A model generated the notes under the pieces. The model made no database searches. It was not told the origin of the DNA and saw nothing but the letters and a program-made list of their open reading frames with translations. From a virus: 64,000 bases of DNA. The number at the start of each line of letters is the position of its first letter. Position 1 is the stretch's first letter. The stretch is from the IMG/VR virus record IMGVR_UViG_3300020195_000020, positions 1 through 64,000 of that record, one strand, 5' to 3'. Shown here piece after piece: positions 50,770-58,791 of the stretch. The position numbers and the translations under genes were made by a program.

Positions 50770-51369
50770 ATGACCATCAAACGAAAGTACGACATTGGCT
50801 CTGGCATCACGATCGAGGATGACGGCTATTCGCTGGTCGCGAAGTGGGAGCCCGACGACAAATCCGGCCACTCGATCGGCTGCCCGCGCCCCGTCTACAT
50901 GCCGCCCGGACAGCCCGCGGAATGGGCCGATCGGTTTCCCGATCAGCTCTCATGCCTGTTCAGTCTGGACGGTCGGCATTTCTATGTGGAGAAGTTCGGT
51001 CTTTCGGTCCGCGCGTGGCTGGGAGTTAAAGCCTATGGCTCGCGTGAAGAGCTGAACGCAGACCTAAAGCCGACGCCGTTCGGTTCGGATGGTGCAGTGT
51101 TCGTAGACGAGACCACTGGCGCGCAGCGTTTCCGCTCAGTGCTAATGTTCAGCATGTGGAAAGTGCAGCACGAGACGACGCCTCGCTCGATTGCGAGAAC
51201 AGACGAAGGCGTTGCCGACTACTTGACGCTGGCGCAGCAGTACGACAACGAACAAATGGCGCGATTCAACGAGGCCATCGCTTTCAGCGGTCGGACGTTT
51301 GCCTGGATCTTGAACAAGATCGGGAAGTGGCACCCCGTGGCGGAGCTGCCCGTGGTGAAGCTGGCATGA
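50770..51369 (+). CDS. Hypothetical protein
   Basis: A 199-residue protein with an AGGAG before the ATG at 50770. The N-terminal 90 residues are beta-rich (SGITIEDDGYSLVAKWEPDD); the C-terminal half is helical. No family recognised. It overlaps the RuvC-like gene by ATGA. Confidence 0.6.
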   Translation: MTIKRKYDIGSGITIEDDGYSLVAKWEPDDKSGHSIGCPRPVYMPPGQPAEWADRFPDQLSCLFSLDGRHFYVEKFGLSVRAWLGVKAYGSREELNADLKPTPFGSDGAVFVDETTGAQRFRSVLMFSMWKVQHETTPRSIARTDEGVADYLTLAQQYDNEQMARFNEAIAFSGRTFAWILNKIGKWHPVAELPVVKLA

Positions 51370-51905
51370 CGCCACCCGCCAAACGTATCCTGGCACTCGA
51401 CTTGGCGCTGGAAACGGGCTGGGCACATTCGTGTGGCGAGTCGGGTATCTGGCACCTTGGCATTGGCGATAGCGAGCACGCCGGCAACCGGCTGGTGCGA
51501 CTCGAGGGCAGAATCATGGCCATGCACCTGGAATGGGGCATCGACCAGGTCGCCTTTGAAGTGGCTGCCTACGGCTCGCACCACGCCAACACCCGACAGT
51601 TTCACGACCAGGTCATGGGCGTTGTGCTGCTCTCAGCCGCCAAGATCTGTGCGCCGTGGGTCGGCTACTCGCCCACCGAGATCAAGAAGTTTTGGACCGG
51701 GCACGGCCAGGCCGACAAGGCCGCCATGATCCGGGCCTGCCAGACCTTCCTCGGCCGGACAGTGACCAACGACAACGAGGCCGACGCGCTGGCGATCCTG
51801 GAGCTGGCCAAGCACCAGGCCACCAGCAAGCTGGCGGCGGCGATCGAGAAGAAAACCAAACGACCGCGGCCGGCAAAGCAAATGAAGCTCGGGTATCAGC
51901 CGTAG
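51366..51905 (+). CDS. RuvC-like Holliday junction resolvase
   Basis: A 179-residue nuclease of the RNase H/RuvC fold. The first strand with the catalytic aspartate (RILALDLALETGWAHS), a central FEVAAYGSHHANTRQF with the glutamate and the C-terminal DNEADALAIL acidic motif fit RuvC. It would resolve branched DNA before packaging. Lys/Arg-rich C-terminus. Normal length. Coupled to the previous gene. Confidence 0.85.
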   Translation: MTPPAKRILALDLALETGWAHSCGESGIWHLGIGDSEHAGNRLVRLEGRIMAMHLEWGIDQVAFEVAAYGSHHANTRQFHDQVMGVVLLSAAKICAPWVGYSPTEIKKFWTGHGQADKAAMIRACQTFLGRTVTNDNEADALAILELAKHQATSKLAAAIEKKTKRPRPAKQMKLGYQP

Positions 51906-51914
51906 CATTTCCCT

Positions 51915-51929
51915 TTACCTATTTGGTAA
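51915..51929. promoter_or_regulatory. TTACC-N5-GGTAA palindrome, site 1
   Basis: Inverted repeat TTACC-TATTT-GGTAA in the 77-base gap after the resolvase gene. It recurs as site 2, 44 bases downstream. Looks like a paired operator controlling the gene at 51983. Confidence 0.6.
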
Positions 51930-51958
51930 GAGAATGGGAACGGGCCCCGGCGAAAGTC

Positions 51959-51973
51959 TTACCTTTATGGTAA
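51959..51973. promoter_or_regulatory. TTACC-N5-GGTAA palindrome, site 2
   Basis: Inverted repeat TTACC-TTTAT-GGTAA, ending 9 bases before the ATG at 51983, so a bound protein would cover the ribosome binding region and block or regulate expression. The 44-base distance to site 1 is about four helical turns. Confidence 0.6.
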
Positions 51974-51982
51974 AGAAACCAG

Positions 51983-52432
51983 ATGTCAGCGATCCTCGAA
52001 ACCCTTTGCGACCACTGCCTCGCCCCGGCCGTGATCATGGTGCCGGGGCGGGCCCGCTGCCGGGCGCACGACCAGGTGGCGCCGCCACCACCGCCCGCCG
52101 AGCGAGACAGTGACCAGCGGACCTATTGGATCATCTGGGCGCGCGAAGGCGTGGTCGAAGATCTCACCGCCGTGCCGCTGCAGGACCAGCGGACCACGCT
52201 CGCCTGGCTGACCGACGACCCGCACATCGCCACGGCGCTGGTCTTCGACGACGAGACCTTCGCTCGCTGCGTGCACTTCTGGGTTTCTGTCGGCTGGTCC
52301 TCGAGCAGCGGCAATCCACACGCCACGGTCAGTGAAGAGACCGCATTGCCAGAGTACATCCGCTGGTCGCCAGAGGATGCCCGCTATTTGCGCCGCACGG
52401 TCGCCGAGGTGCTCGACCGCGCCGGCTGGTAG
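51983..52432 (+). CDS. Hypothetical protein with N-terminal zinc-binding motif
   Basis: A 149-residue protein. The N-terminus (CDHCLAP, then RCRAHD) could bind zinc; a proline stretch follows, and then an alpha/beta domain rich in Trp. Not recognised. Preceded by the paired palindromes and lacking an obvious Shine-Dalgarno sequence, so it is likely regulated separately from the resolvase gene. Confidence 0.55.
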   Translation: MSAILETLCDHCLAPAVIMVPGRARCRAHDQVAPPPPPAERDSDQRTYWIIWAREGVVEDLTAVPLQDQRTTLAWLTDDPHIATALVFDDETFARCVHFWVSVGWSSSSGNPHATVSEETALPEYIRWSPEDARYLRRTVAEVLDRAGW

Positions 52433-52438
52433 CCCGCG

Positions 52439-52489
52439 CAGAAAAATACGCTCTGTCCGTTCTGTCCGACGCTCGGACAGCCTAGGCGC
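52439..52489 (+). repeat. 51-base hairpin element, copy B
   Basis: Positions 52439-52468 are identical to copy A (6025-6054). The stem CTGTCCG (52462-52468) with CGGACAG (52474-52480) is retained although the loop differs (ACGCT instead of GACTT), and TAGGCGC again follows. It starts 7 bases after the stop at 52432 and 68 bases before the next ATG, at the border between early genes and the export module. Confidence 0.85.
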
Positions 52490-52556
52490 ACTTCTGCGGC
52501 CGGGCGCACCATACCCTCAAGACACCGATCGAGTCCTCGCAGGAGGTGCGGACCCG

Positions 52557-52754
52557 ATGAGTGGCCGCAGGAATTCGTATTTCAACCTGGGCTGGCTCGC
52601 GGGAAAAGCCGACTGGCCCAAGCCACCGTCACCGCTGGCTCACTACCGAAGTTCGCCCCCCGACGAATGCACGCCGGCGCAACTCAGGTGGTGGCAAGAA
52701 GGTTACCGAGCATGGCTTTCCGGCCGGACCGACGACCAGCAACACCGCCGCTAG
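52557..52754 (+). CDS. Small hypothetical protein
   Basis: A 65-residue Trp-rich protein (SYFNLGWLAGKADWPKPP, later AQLRWWQEGYRAWLSG). AGGAGGTG at 52541-52548 fits the ATG. First gene after the hairpin element. Not recognised. Confidence 0.6.
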   Translation: MSGRRNSYFNLGWLAGKADWPKPPSPLAHYRSSPPDECTPAQLRWWQEGYRAWLSGRTDDQQHRR

Positions 52755-52759
52755 ACGAA

Positions 52760-52996
52760 ATGGCGCGCCGGCAAACCGTCTGGTTCTGGCTGGCCCTGAT
52801 CGCCCTGGCCGCCGTCGCCGGCTGGGCGAGCAACCGACCCGAGCGGCCCACGCTCTGGACCTGGTCGACCCCGGTGCACGTCCGCGAGTTGCACGGCGCC
52901 CTGCTGGAATCCGAGCCCAAGGTGACCAATGCGATCGCCAGGCTCGGCGCCGACCACCGCTACGAGCTGGAACTGAGCCTGCGGAGAACCCGGTAA
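52760..52996 (+). CDS. Small membrane protein
   Basis: A 78-residue protein with an N-terminal membrane helix (TVWFWLALIALAAVAGWAS, residues 6-24) and a soluble C-terminal part. An upstream in-frame ATG at 52712, overlapping the previous gene and with AAGAAGG before it, is an alternative start giving 94 residues. Confidence 0.55.
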   Translation: MARRQTVWFWLALIALAAVAGWASNRPERPTLWTWSTPVHVRELHGALLESEPKVTNAIARLGADHRYELELSLRRTR

Positions 52997-53119
52997 ATGT
53001 TCACCTTCACGAATTTGATGTTTTACACCGCGGGAGTGGCCTCGGGCATCGGCCTGTCGGTTGGCGTCTGGAAATTGATCGACTCCATCCTCAACAACTG
53101 GCAGGGCCCCGGCTCATGA
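52997..53119 (+). CDS. 40-residue membrane peptide
   Basis: Starts immediately after the previous stop (TAAATG). A single membrane helix (YTAGVASGIGLSVGVWKLI) makes up most of it. It overlaps the thioredoxin gene by ATGA, so it may help anchor or export its neighbours. Confidence 0.55.
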   Translation: MFTFTNLMFYTAGVASGIGLSVGVWKLIDSILNNWQGPGS

Positions 53120-53490
53120 CGCGCACACGAACCTACCGCTGGCTGGCCATGGCGCTGGCACTGACCGCCGGCTACCTGGTGGCGCTGGCACTACCGGAGC
53201 CCGTGCAAGCCGAGCCGGTCGTGATCGAGTTCTCGGCCCCCTGGTGCGAATTCTGCCAGGCCGCCAAGAAAGACGTGGCGGGGCTCCAGAAAGAGGGTTT
53301 CGACATCCGCATCGTCAACGTCGACGACGAGCCCAAGCGGGTGGACGAGTACCGCATCAAGACCATTCCCGCGTTTGTGGTGGTCGAGACCACAACCGCT
53401 AAGGAGCTCGAGCGACGCGTCGGGAAGACCGACGGCGCGCAATTGCGGGCCCTGATGACCAAGCACGCCATGAAACCGAAGGCCAAATGA
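53116..53490 (+). CDS. Exported thioredoxin-fold protein
   Basis: A 124-residue protein with a Sec signal (about residues 1-32, cleavage after VQA) and a thioredoxin fold: active site WCEFC (Cys44, Cys47) and cis-proline in TIPAF (Pro85). After export it would act on disulphides in the periplasm. WCEFC is not the usual WCGPC, suggesting a specialised partner. Four-base overlaps couple it to both neighbours. Confidence 0.85.
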   Translation: MTRTRTYRWLAMALALTAGYLVALALPEPVQAEPVVIEFSAPWCEFCQAAKKDVAGLQKEGFDIRIVNVDDEPKRVDEYRIKTIPAFVVVETTTAKELERRVGKTDGAQLRALMTKHAMKPKAK

Positions 53491-53699
53491 TGTTCATCAT
53501 CCTGGATGAAGAGACCCAGTTGCCGATCACGCACCGCGAATTCGATTGCAGCAACCCGCGATCGATCGCGATGTTCGCCAACGAAGATCTGGCCGAGGGG
53601 GCGCTCCGCGAGACGATCAACCGCCATAGCCGCCAGCTCAAGGTCATGAGCTGGATCGACTGGATGGAAAAAGCCGGGCACGCCAAATCGCAAGCATGA
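53487..53699 (+). CDS. Small hypothetical protein
   Basis: A 70-residue protein between thioredoxin and the Tat-signal protein, coupled to both by four-base overlaps. N-terminal strand MMFIILDEETQLPITHREF, then helices. Not recognised. Confidence 0.6.
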   Translation: MMFIILDEETQLPITHREFDCSNPRSIAMFANEDLAEGALRETINRHSRQLKVMSWIDWMEKAGHAKSQA

Positions 53700-54106
53700 A
53701 CCAATCGACCGACACCCGCCGTGGTTTCCTGGGTCGCACGCTCGCAGCGGCCGCGGCAGTGGTCTGCGCCCCGCTGGTGCGGTTTGCCCCGGCGGCTTCG
53801 AAGCCATGGAGCGCTGCGGCGGTCGATCACGCCGCCGCTTTGGCCGATTCTCCTCATTGCCGCATTGTGGTTCGGACGTTCCAGGGCAGGGTCAAAAGCA
53901 TCGCCGGCGAGCGGGCGCAATTGGTGGCCGAGGATCCGATCACCGGCGAGGTCACAGAGATCGACGCATTGCTCTGGATGGCCCTGGTGCCAAGCGTGGG
54001 CGATGGGGCCATCGCCATCTGGGATCCCACTGTCTCGGACTGGTTTGTGGTCTTGCAAATCTGGACCAAACCGCCCGTCGCCTACCTCGACCCGGTCAAA
54101 TCATGA
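53696..54106 (+). CDS. Tat-exported protein
   Basis: A 136-residue protein with a twin-arginine signal (TRRGFLGRTLAAAAAVV, residues 7-23, Ala-rich core). Tat export implies that it is folded or cofactor-bound before transport. The mature part is a small beta-rich domain (RIVVRTFQGRVKSIAGERA) of unknown family. It is sandwiched between thioredoxin and subtilisin genes with overlapping starts, so it may be their substrate or partner. Confidence 0.7.
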   Translation: MNQSTDTRRGFLGRTLAAAAAVVCAPLVRFAPAASKPWSAAAVDHAAALADSPHCRIVVRTFQGRVKSIAGERAQLVAEDPITGEVTEIDALLWMALVPSVGDGAIAIWDPTVSDWFVVLQIWTKPPVAYLDPVKS

Positions 54107-55155
54107 CTCTCTTCCAACTGCCGCCGTACCACATGAAGGTCGTGATGAGCGCCGCCCAGGTTGGGCAGGCGATCGACTGGGGCATCACGTATTTGAAGGC
54201 CCTCGAGATTCACAAGACGACCAAGGGCGCCGGCATCAACGTGGCCGTGCTCGACACCGGCATCGACATGAGCCACCCCGATTTTCAGGGGGCGATCGTC
54301 GCGGCGCAGGACTTCACCGGCAGCGTGCACGGCGTGATGGACGCGAACGGTCACGGCACGCACACCGCCGGCACGATCGGGGCCCGCGACAACGGCGTCG
54401 GCAGCGTCGGCATGGCGCCCGAGTGTGGCCTGATCATCTGCAAAGTGCTGGGGGACGATGGCGCTGGCGACGACGAAATGATCGCCGCCGGCATCCGCTG
54501 GGCGGTGACCATGGGCGCCCAGATTCTGAGTATGTCGTTTGAGTCGCCCAGCCCCTCGCCCGTGATCCGCGCGGCGATCGACGACGCGGTGCAAAAAGGC
54601 CGGTTGGTGGTCTGCGCGGCAGGCAACCGCGGCATCGCCGGCAACGGTTATCCGGCCGCCTGGGATGACGTCTGCCAGAGTATCGCGGCCAACGATCAGA
54701 AGGGGCGGATCGCCGACTTCTCGGGCGTGGGCCCGCAGGTCGACGTCTGCGCGCCGGGCGTGCACATCCTGAGTTGCTGGCCTGGCGGCAGCTACGCCTA
54801 TCTCGACGGCACCAGCATGGCCTGCCCGCACGTGTCGGGCGGTCTGGCTCTGGTGGCCGCCTATCGCCGCGCGAAGGCCCTGCCGCAGATCGCCAGCCAG
54901 GCCGAGCTGAACAATGCCCTGCATGCGACGGCCATCGCGCTGGAGCCGACGCCGCCGCCAAATCAGCGGTGGGGCTATGGCGTGTTCAATCCCACCGCCC
55001 TGCTGGACTACGCCACGGCGCCGCCCAATGCTCCGCCCGCCGCCGCGCCGCGCAAGGCCCGCCGCTGGGCGATTCCTTTCCTGTATGGCTACCAGGACTG
55101 TGAATGGGCGATCACCGCCAACCCGATCGTCAAACCCGCGGCCCCGGCCGCTTGA
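54103..55155 (+). CDS. Subtilisin-like serine protease (S8)
   Basis: A 350-residue protease with an intact catalytic triad: Asp51 (VLDTGID), His84 (NGHGTHTAG) and Ser238 (GTSMACPH), plus the oxyanion Asn175 (AAGN). No signal peptide and only a short N-terminal extension, as in intracellular subtilisins. The C-terminus (300-350) is Pro/Ala-rich. Phages rarely encode subtilisins; the adjacent export and redox genes suggest processing of a neighbouring protein or the host envelope. Start coupled to the Tat gene. Confidence 0.9.
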   Translation: MTLFQLPPYHMKVVMSAAQVGQAIDWGITYLKALEIHKTTKGAGINVAVLDTGIDMSHPDFQGAIVAAQDFTGSVHGVMDANGHGTHTAGTIGARDNGVGSVGMAPECGLIICKVLGDDGAGDDEMIAAGIRWAVTMGAQILSMSFESPSPSPVIRAAIDDAVQKGRLVVCAAGNRGIAGNGYPAAWDDVCQSIAANDQKGRIADFSGVGPQVDVCAPGVHILSCWPGGSYAYLDGTSMACPHVSGGLALVAAYRRAKALPQIASQAELNNALHATAIALEPTPPPNQRWGYGVFNPTALLDYATAPPNAPPAAAPRKARRWAIPFLYGYQDCEWAITANPIVKPAAPAA

Positions 55156-55191
55156 TTCGTTGTTTCGTTATCCCGTAACTGGAGAACCGTT

Positions 55192-55647
55192 ATGAAGTTT
55201 GCTCAAGCGTCCGCGAAAGCGGCCCTGTTCGACCGCTGGAAGAATCGTCCGCTGCCCGACCCGAATCGCCCGCGCCCCGTGCTCGATGCGATCAAAGGCG
55301 CGTTGACCGAGCTGGTCAAGAATGGCGCCTCGACCATGATGCCGATGCTGCTGCAGCTCGCCCAGAAATACCTGAGCGGTCTGAGCACGCCCTCGAGCGC
55401 CGAGGCCTCGCTGCATGCGGACACGCTGGAAATGCTCGGCGAAGAGATCGCCAAGCACGGCAGCAGCGCCGCGAGCACCAGCGCGGATTGGGTTTGGCTC
55501 GGTCCCTGGCTGGAAGCTGGACTCAAGCAAGCCGGTCCGGTCGTGATTATGGACCTGCTCATGCTCTTGAATCTGACCGGTGCGCCGACCACGGCCGCCG
55601 AAGCTGGCGCGGACCCCGCGGCCGAAGCCAGCAGCGCGGCCGACTAG
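55192..55647 (+). CDS. Hypothetical helical protein
   Basis: A 151-residue protein, CTGGAG upstream. Two hydrophobic segments, near residues 48-62 and 113-127 (GPVVIMDLLMLLNLTG), could associate with the membrane; the rest is Ala-rich helix. Not recognised. Confidence 0.6.
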   Translation: MKFAQASAKAALFDRWKNRPLPDPNRPRPVLDAIKGALTELVKNGASTMMPMLLQLAQKYLSGLSTPSSAEASLHADTLEMLGEEIAKHGSSAASTSADWVWLGPWLEAGLKQAGPVVIMDLLMLLNLTGAPTTAAEAGADPAAEASSAAD

Positions 55648-55710
55648 TCGGCCAGCAACAACAACGCTAACGCTTCGACTTCGCAGGGACGCATGGCGGA
55701 GGCGTGACGG

Positions 55711-55944
55711 ATGGACAGATACACGGTGCAGGCGGCGCTCGAGGAAGCAACTGACGCCCAAGGGGTGTCCGAGGACATACGACAGTTCACGGACCAGGCC
55801 CTGTTGGGCGAAATGCTTCGCCGGCGCCGCCTGCATCTGGCGGGGCGAACCAGCAAAGTCAACGAGCAACAGCTCTTAGACCACTGGCGAGACCTGCTGG
55901 AGGGAGTAACCGAACCGTCCAGTCTGCAAGGAACCGTACCATGA
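55711..55944 (+). CDS. Small hypothetical protein
   Basis: A 77-residue helical protein with CGGAGG eight bases before the ATG. Its stop overlaps the cytochrome peroxidase start (ATGA), so it is translationally coupled to it. Not recognised. Confidence 0.6.
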   Translation: MDRYTVQAALEEATDAQGVSEDIRQFTDQALLGEMLRRRRLHLAGRTSKVNEQQLLDHWRDLLEGVTEPSSLQGTVP

Positions 55945-57113
55945 AAACATTCTCGAAAACTCTGCTCGTCGCGCTGTGCCTTTGCACCTATTTGATTTCG
56001 GGGAGCGCCGGCGCCGACGAGCGAGTATTGCTCGCCCAGAAAAACGACGAGCAAGTTTCTCAGCCGCAGCCCAAGATCTCGCCGCAGCAGCGGGCACTGG
56101 TGACCTTGGGCGAAGCGCTCTACTTCGACACCCGAGTGTCGAGCGACAACACCACGAGCTGCAGCAGTTGCCATAGCCCTGAGCACGGGTTTGGCGATGG
56201 CCGCGACCTGGCCGTCGGTCGCATTGGCAGCCCCGAGAGCAACGGCCGCCGAGGTTTCGTCGGCACCCGCCGGACGCAACCGAACCTGAACACAATGCTG
56301 CGCGAGTACCTGAAAGACGAGCGAATGTTTTGGGACCTGCGCGCGGCTAACTCCGTTGCCCAAGCCACGATGCCGATCGAGAACCCGATCGAAATGGGGA
56401 ACCAGACTGTCGGCCAGGTCGCCGCCCGCCTGAACCAACTGCAGGGCTACCGGGATATGACCCGGGCAGCCTTCGGCGCCGACGAGCTCACGCCGCGGCG
56501 GATGGCCGAGGCTCTGGTGGCCTACCAGCGGACCGAGATTGTGGCAGTCGACACGCCGCTCAACCGCTATTACCAGGGCAAGGAAGATGCCGTCAGCGAG
56601 CAGGGCAAGCGGGGCGCGGCGCTGTTCAAGACCCACTGCATTTCTTGCCACTCGCCGCCGCTGTTCACCACGGGCGAGGCCTTCAACACCGGGATGGAGG
56701 ATCGCTTTAGCCGGCAACTCACCGCCGAAGCGGCCGCGCGCGGGGAGATTCGCCGCGAAGATCTTGGCCTGGAGCGGACGACCAAGAACCCCAACGACCG
56801 CCGCAAGTTCAAGACGCCCGGCATCATCGGACTGACTGCTCGCCGGCCGCCGTTGAACCTCAACCATCACGGCCAGATTCACTCAGTGCGCGACCAGATT
56901 GTGCACTATGCCGCCGCGGGCAACTATCGCCTGGGCGGCAACACTCAGACCTACCGCGACCCGTCGATCGACCCGCGGGTCGCCAAGATCAAGCTCGCTG
57001 ACAACCCTGCCGCGCTGGAACAGGCCATCTTGGACCTGGAGCACACCGTGCTCGTGGACCTGATGCCTGACGATTATCCAACTGGCGTTCGACGCCCGGA
57101 GCGGCTCCCCTGA
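55941..57113 (+). CDS. Di-haem cytochrome c peroxidase (MauG/CcpA type)
   Basis: A 390-residue exported protein with a signal sequence (residues 1-25) and two c-type haem motifs, CSSCH (74-78) and CISCH (233-237), as in bacterial di-haem peroxidases. The KFKTPGIIGLTARRPPL segment corresponds to the conserved region beyond the second haem. It would reduce hydrogen peroxide, or like MauG oxidise a protein partner. This is very unusual cargo for a phage; haem attachment would need the host cytochrome c maturation system. It overlaps the next gene by one base. Confidence 0.92.
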   Translation: MKTFSKTLLVALCLCTYLISGSAGADERVLLAQKNDEQVSQPQPKISPQQRALVTLGEALYFDTRVSSDNTTSCSSCHSPEHGFGDGRDLAVGRIGSPESNGRRGFVGTRRTQPNLNTMLREYLKDERMFWDLRAANSVAQATMPIENPIEMGNQTVGQVAARLNQLQGYRDMTRAAFGADELTPRRMAEALVAYQRTEIVAVDTPLNRYYQGKEDAVSEQGKRGAALFKTHCISCHSPPLFTTGEAFNTGMEDRFSRQLTAEAAARGEIRREDLGLERTTKNPNDRRKFKTPGIIGLTARRPPLNLNHHGQIHSVRDQIVHYAAAGNYRLGGNTQTYRDPSIDPRVAKIKLADNPAALEQAILDLEHTVLVDLMPDDYPTGVRRPERLP

Positions 57114-58249
57114 TGTTTCGCTCACTGTTTGCCACGCTGATACTCGCGGCCCTGCTGGTGCCAGGCGAGCCCCTGCCGCATATCGCGGCCGATTCTGTCA
57201 AACCAGCTTTACAAAACCGCCCGGAGCCTGCGCAGTTTGCGTTACAGGACCAGGATGACCTGGCCGCCGACATCGCCCAACGCCTTACCGAGAAGTTCTC
57301 GACTGCGTGGGACCTGGCTGGCTGGGAAGTTGCGGCGATTGACGTGCCGCCAGAGGCCACCGGCGCCACGCCGCAAGCCAGGAAACTGTTCGCCAAAATG
57401 CGAGCCGCGGTGGCCGCCGACGGTCCGCCGACCGCACCGGTAGACGATGACCTGCCCCCGGCACCGCCGCCGCCGGCCCCGCCTCCACCAGCCGACGCGG
57501 CGCCGAAGTCCGAGCCCGCGAAACCGGACCCGCCGAAGCCTGAGACTCCCAAGCCGGAGCCAGAGCCCAAGAAGCCCGAGACCAAGAAGCCGGCCGACCC
57601 GCCGGTAGTTCGCATCCGGATCAACGGCGAAGACGCCCGCGACAACACGGCCACGGTCGACCTGGGAAAGCTGGTCGAGATTGAATTCTCAGAGTCTGGC
57701 GGCCCGGTGCGCGAACGGTCGATCACGATCGGCCCCAAACTCGACACTACGCACATGCGCAAGCTCGATACGACGCACGTCATTCTGGCGGCGCCGCCGG
57801 GCATTTACGACGTGCGCGTGATCGCGATCGGCACCGAGCGGGGCTTCTCAGAGCACCGGATCAAGCTGGTCATTCGCGACCCGCGTGCTGCCGAAATGGC
57901 AGAGCAAGCTAAGGCCCAGGCTGCCGCGGCCAGCCAACCCAAGACGCCGTCCGACCCGTTTGCCGAACTGCGCAAGCTGGCCGCCGGCATCGAGTCGCCC
58001 AACCGCTCGATCGAGGCCGCCGAGGTGGCCAAGGCCTTTGCCAGCCGCACCTCACTGGCCGACTCGATTGGTGCCGCGCGACTCGCCCTGATTGGAATCG
58101 GCGCGAACGCAACCAACTGGCAACCGTTCTTTGCGGGTGCCGAGCGAATCTTCGGCGACGTCCGCACGGAGCTGCGGACCGCTGGCAAGACTGTTGACGA
58201 GGGCAGGTTTCTCAAGGAGCTGGCCAAGATGCTGGGCGAAACGCCCTGA
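57113..58249 (+). CDS. Secreted protein with Pro-rich linker
   Basis: A 378-residue exported protein (signal about residues 1-18). Residues 105-165 are a Pro/Glu/Lys linker (PKPETPKPEPEPKKPETKKP); the middle (165-260) looks like a beta-sandwich (VVRIRINGEDARDNTATVDL) and the C-terminus is helical. One-base overlap (TGATG) with the peroxidase gene implies joint expression. Not recognised; could tether the peroxidase or contact the envelope. Confidence 0.6.
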   Translation: MFRSLFATLILAALLVPGEPLPHIAADSVKPALQNRPEPAQFALQDQDDLAADIAQRLTEKFSTAWDLAGWEVAAIDVPPEATGATPQARKLFAKMRAAVAADGPPTAPVDDDLPPAPPPPAPPPPADAAPKSEPAKPDPPKPETPKPEPEPKKPETKKPADPPVVRIRINGEDARDNTATVDLGKLVEIEFSESGGPVRERSITIGPKLDTTHMRKLDTTHVILAAPPGIYDVRVIAIGTERGFSEHRIKLVIRDPRAAEMAEQAKAQAAAASQPKTPSDPFAELRKLAAGIESPNRSIEAAEVAKAFASRTSLADSIGAARLALIGIGANATNWQPFFAGAERIFGDVRTELRTAGKTVDEGRFLKELAKMLGETP

Positions 58250-58265
58250 CAGTAAGCGTATTCAC

Positions 58266-58286
58266 GGGGCAGAAGAATGCCCCTTT
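58266..58286 (+). terminator. Terminator-like hairpin before the Cys/Gly-rich gene
   Basis: GGGGCA pairs with TGCCCC around a GAAGAA loop, followed by TTT. 25 bases before the next ATG. Confidence 0.45.
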
Positions 58287-58310
58287 CCCTGTTCGCAAAG
58301 GAGGACTGCT

Positions 58311-58688
58311 ATGTTCCGAATTCTGAGCGTTGCGTGCGTCGCGTTGGCCCTGATGCTGATGGCCAACACGGCCGAAGCCGGTCGGCGCGGCGGTGGCGGT
58401 TGCTCGAGTGGCGGGTGCAGCACGGGCGGCGGCGGTTGCAATGTCGGTGGCAGCAGTGGCTGCAATATCGGCCAGAGCAACACGTCGGCCTCGCAGCGTG
58501 ATCTGCAGCAGTCGCCGGCGCTGTCGATTCCCGCTCCGGCCGTGACGGCCAAGAAGCGTGCCGACGCCGCGATCGCCCAGGCGAAGCGGACCCCCAAGTA
58601 CGACCTGGCCAAGTGCGAGAAGCTGGCCGGCGCTGTCGACGCGGTCGAGCCGACTGGTAGTCGTCTCGAGATGCTGGCCCAGCGGTAA
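58311..58688 (+). CDS. Secreted Cys/Gly-rich protein
   Basis: A 125-residue protein with AAAGGAGGA before the ATG. A Sec signal (residues 1-24, ending TAEA) is followed by an unusual Gly/Cys block (about residues 25-55) with four cysteine-containing repeats such as GGGGCSSGGCSTGGGGC and SSGCNIG, then a helical C-terminus with one further Cys. It resembles a secreted, disulphide-linked or modified peptide and lies in the same cluster as thioredoxin and a di-haem peroxidase. Function unknown. Confidence 0.65.
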   Translation: MFRILSVACVALALMLMANTAEAGRRGGGGCSSGGCSTGGGGCNVGGSSGCNIGQSNTSASQRDLQQSPALSIPAPAVTAKKRADAAIAQAKRTPKYDLAKCEKLAGAVDAVEPTGSRLEMLAQR

Positions 58689-58791
58689 GCGTGCTTTCCG
58701 GCGCGGGTTACCGCGTCTCTGAATCAACCCGAGCGGCTGACGGCCGCAGTGGAGCTTGCTTTTTTCAACCGCTTTTTGAGGAGGTGCTTTG

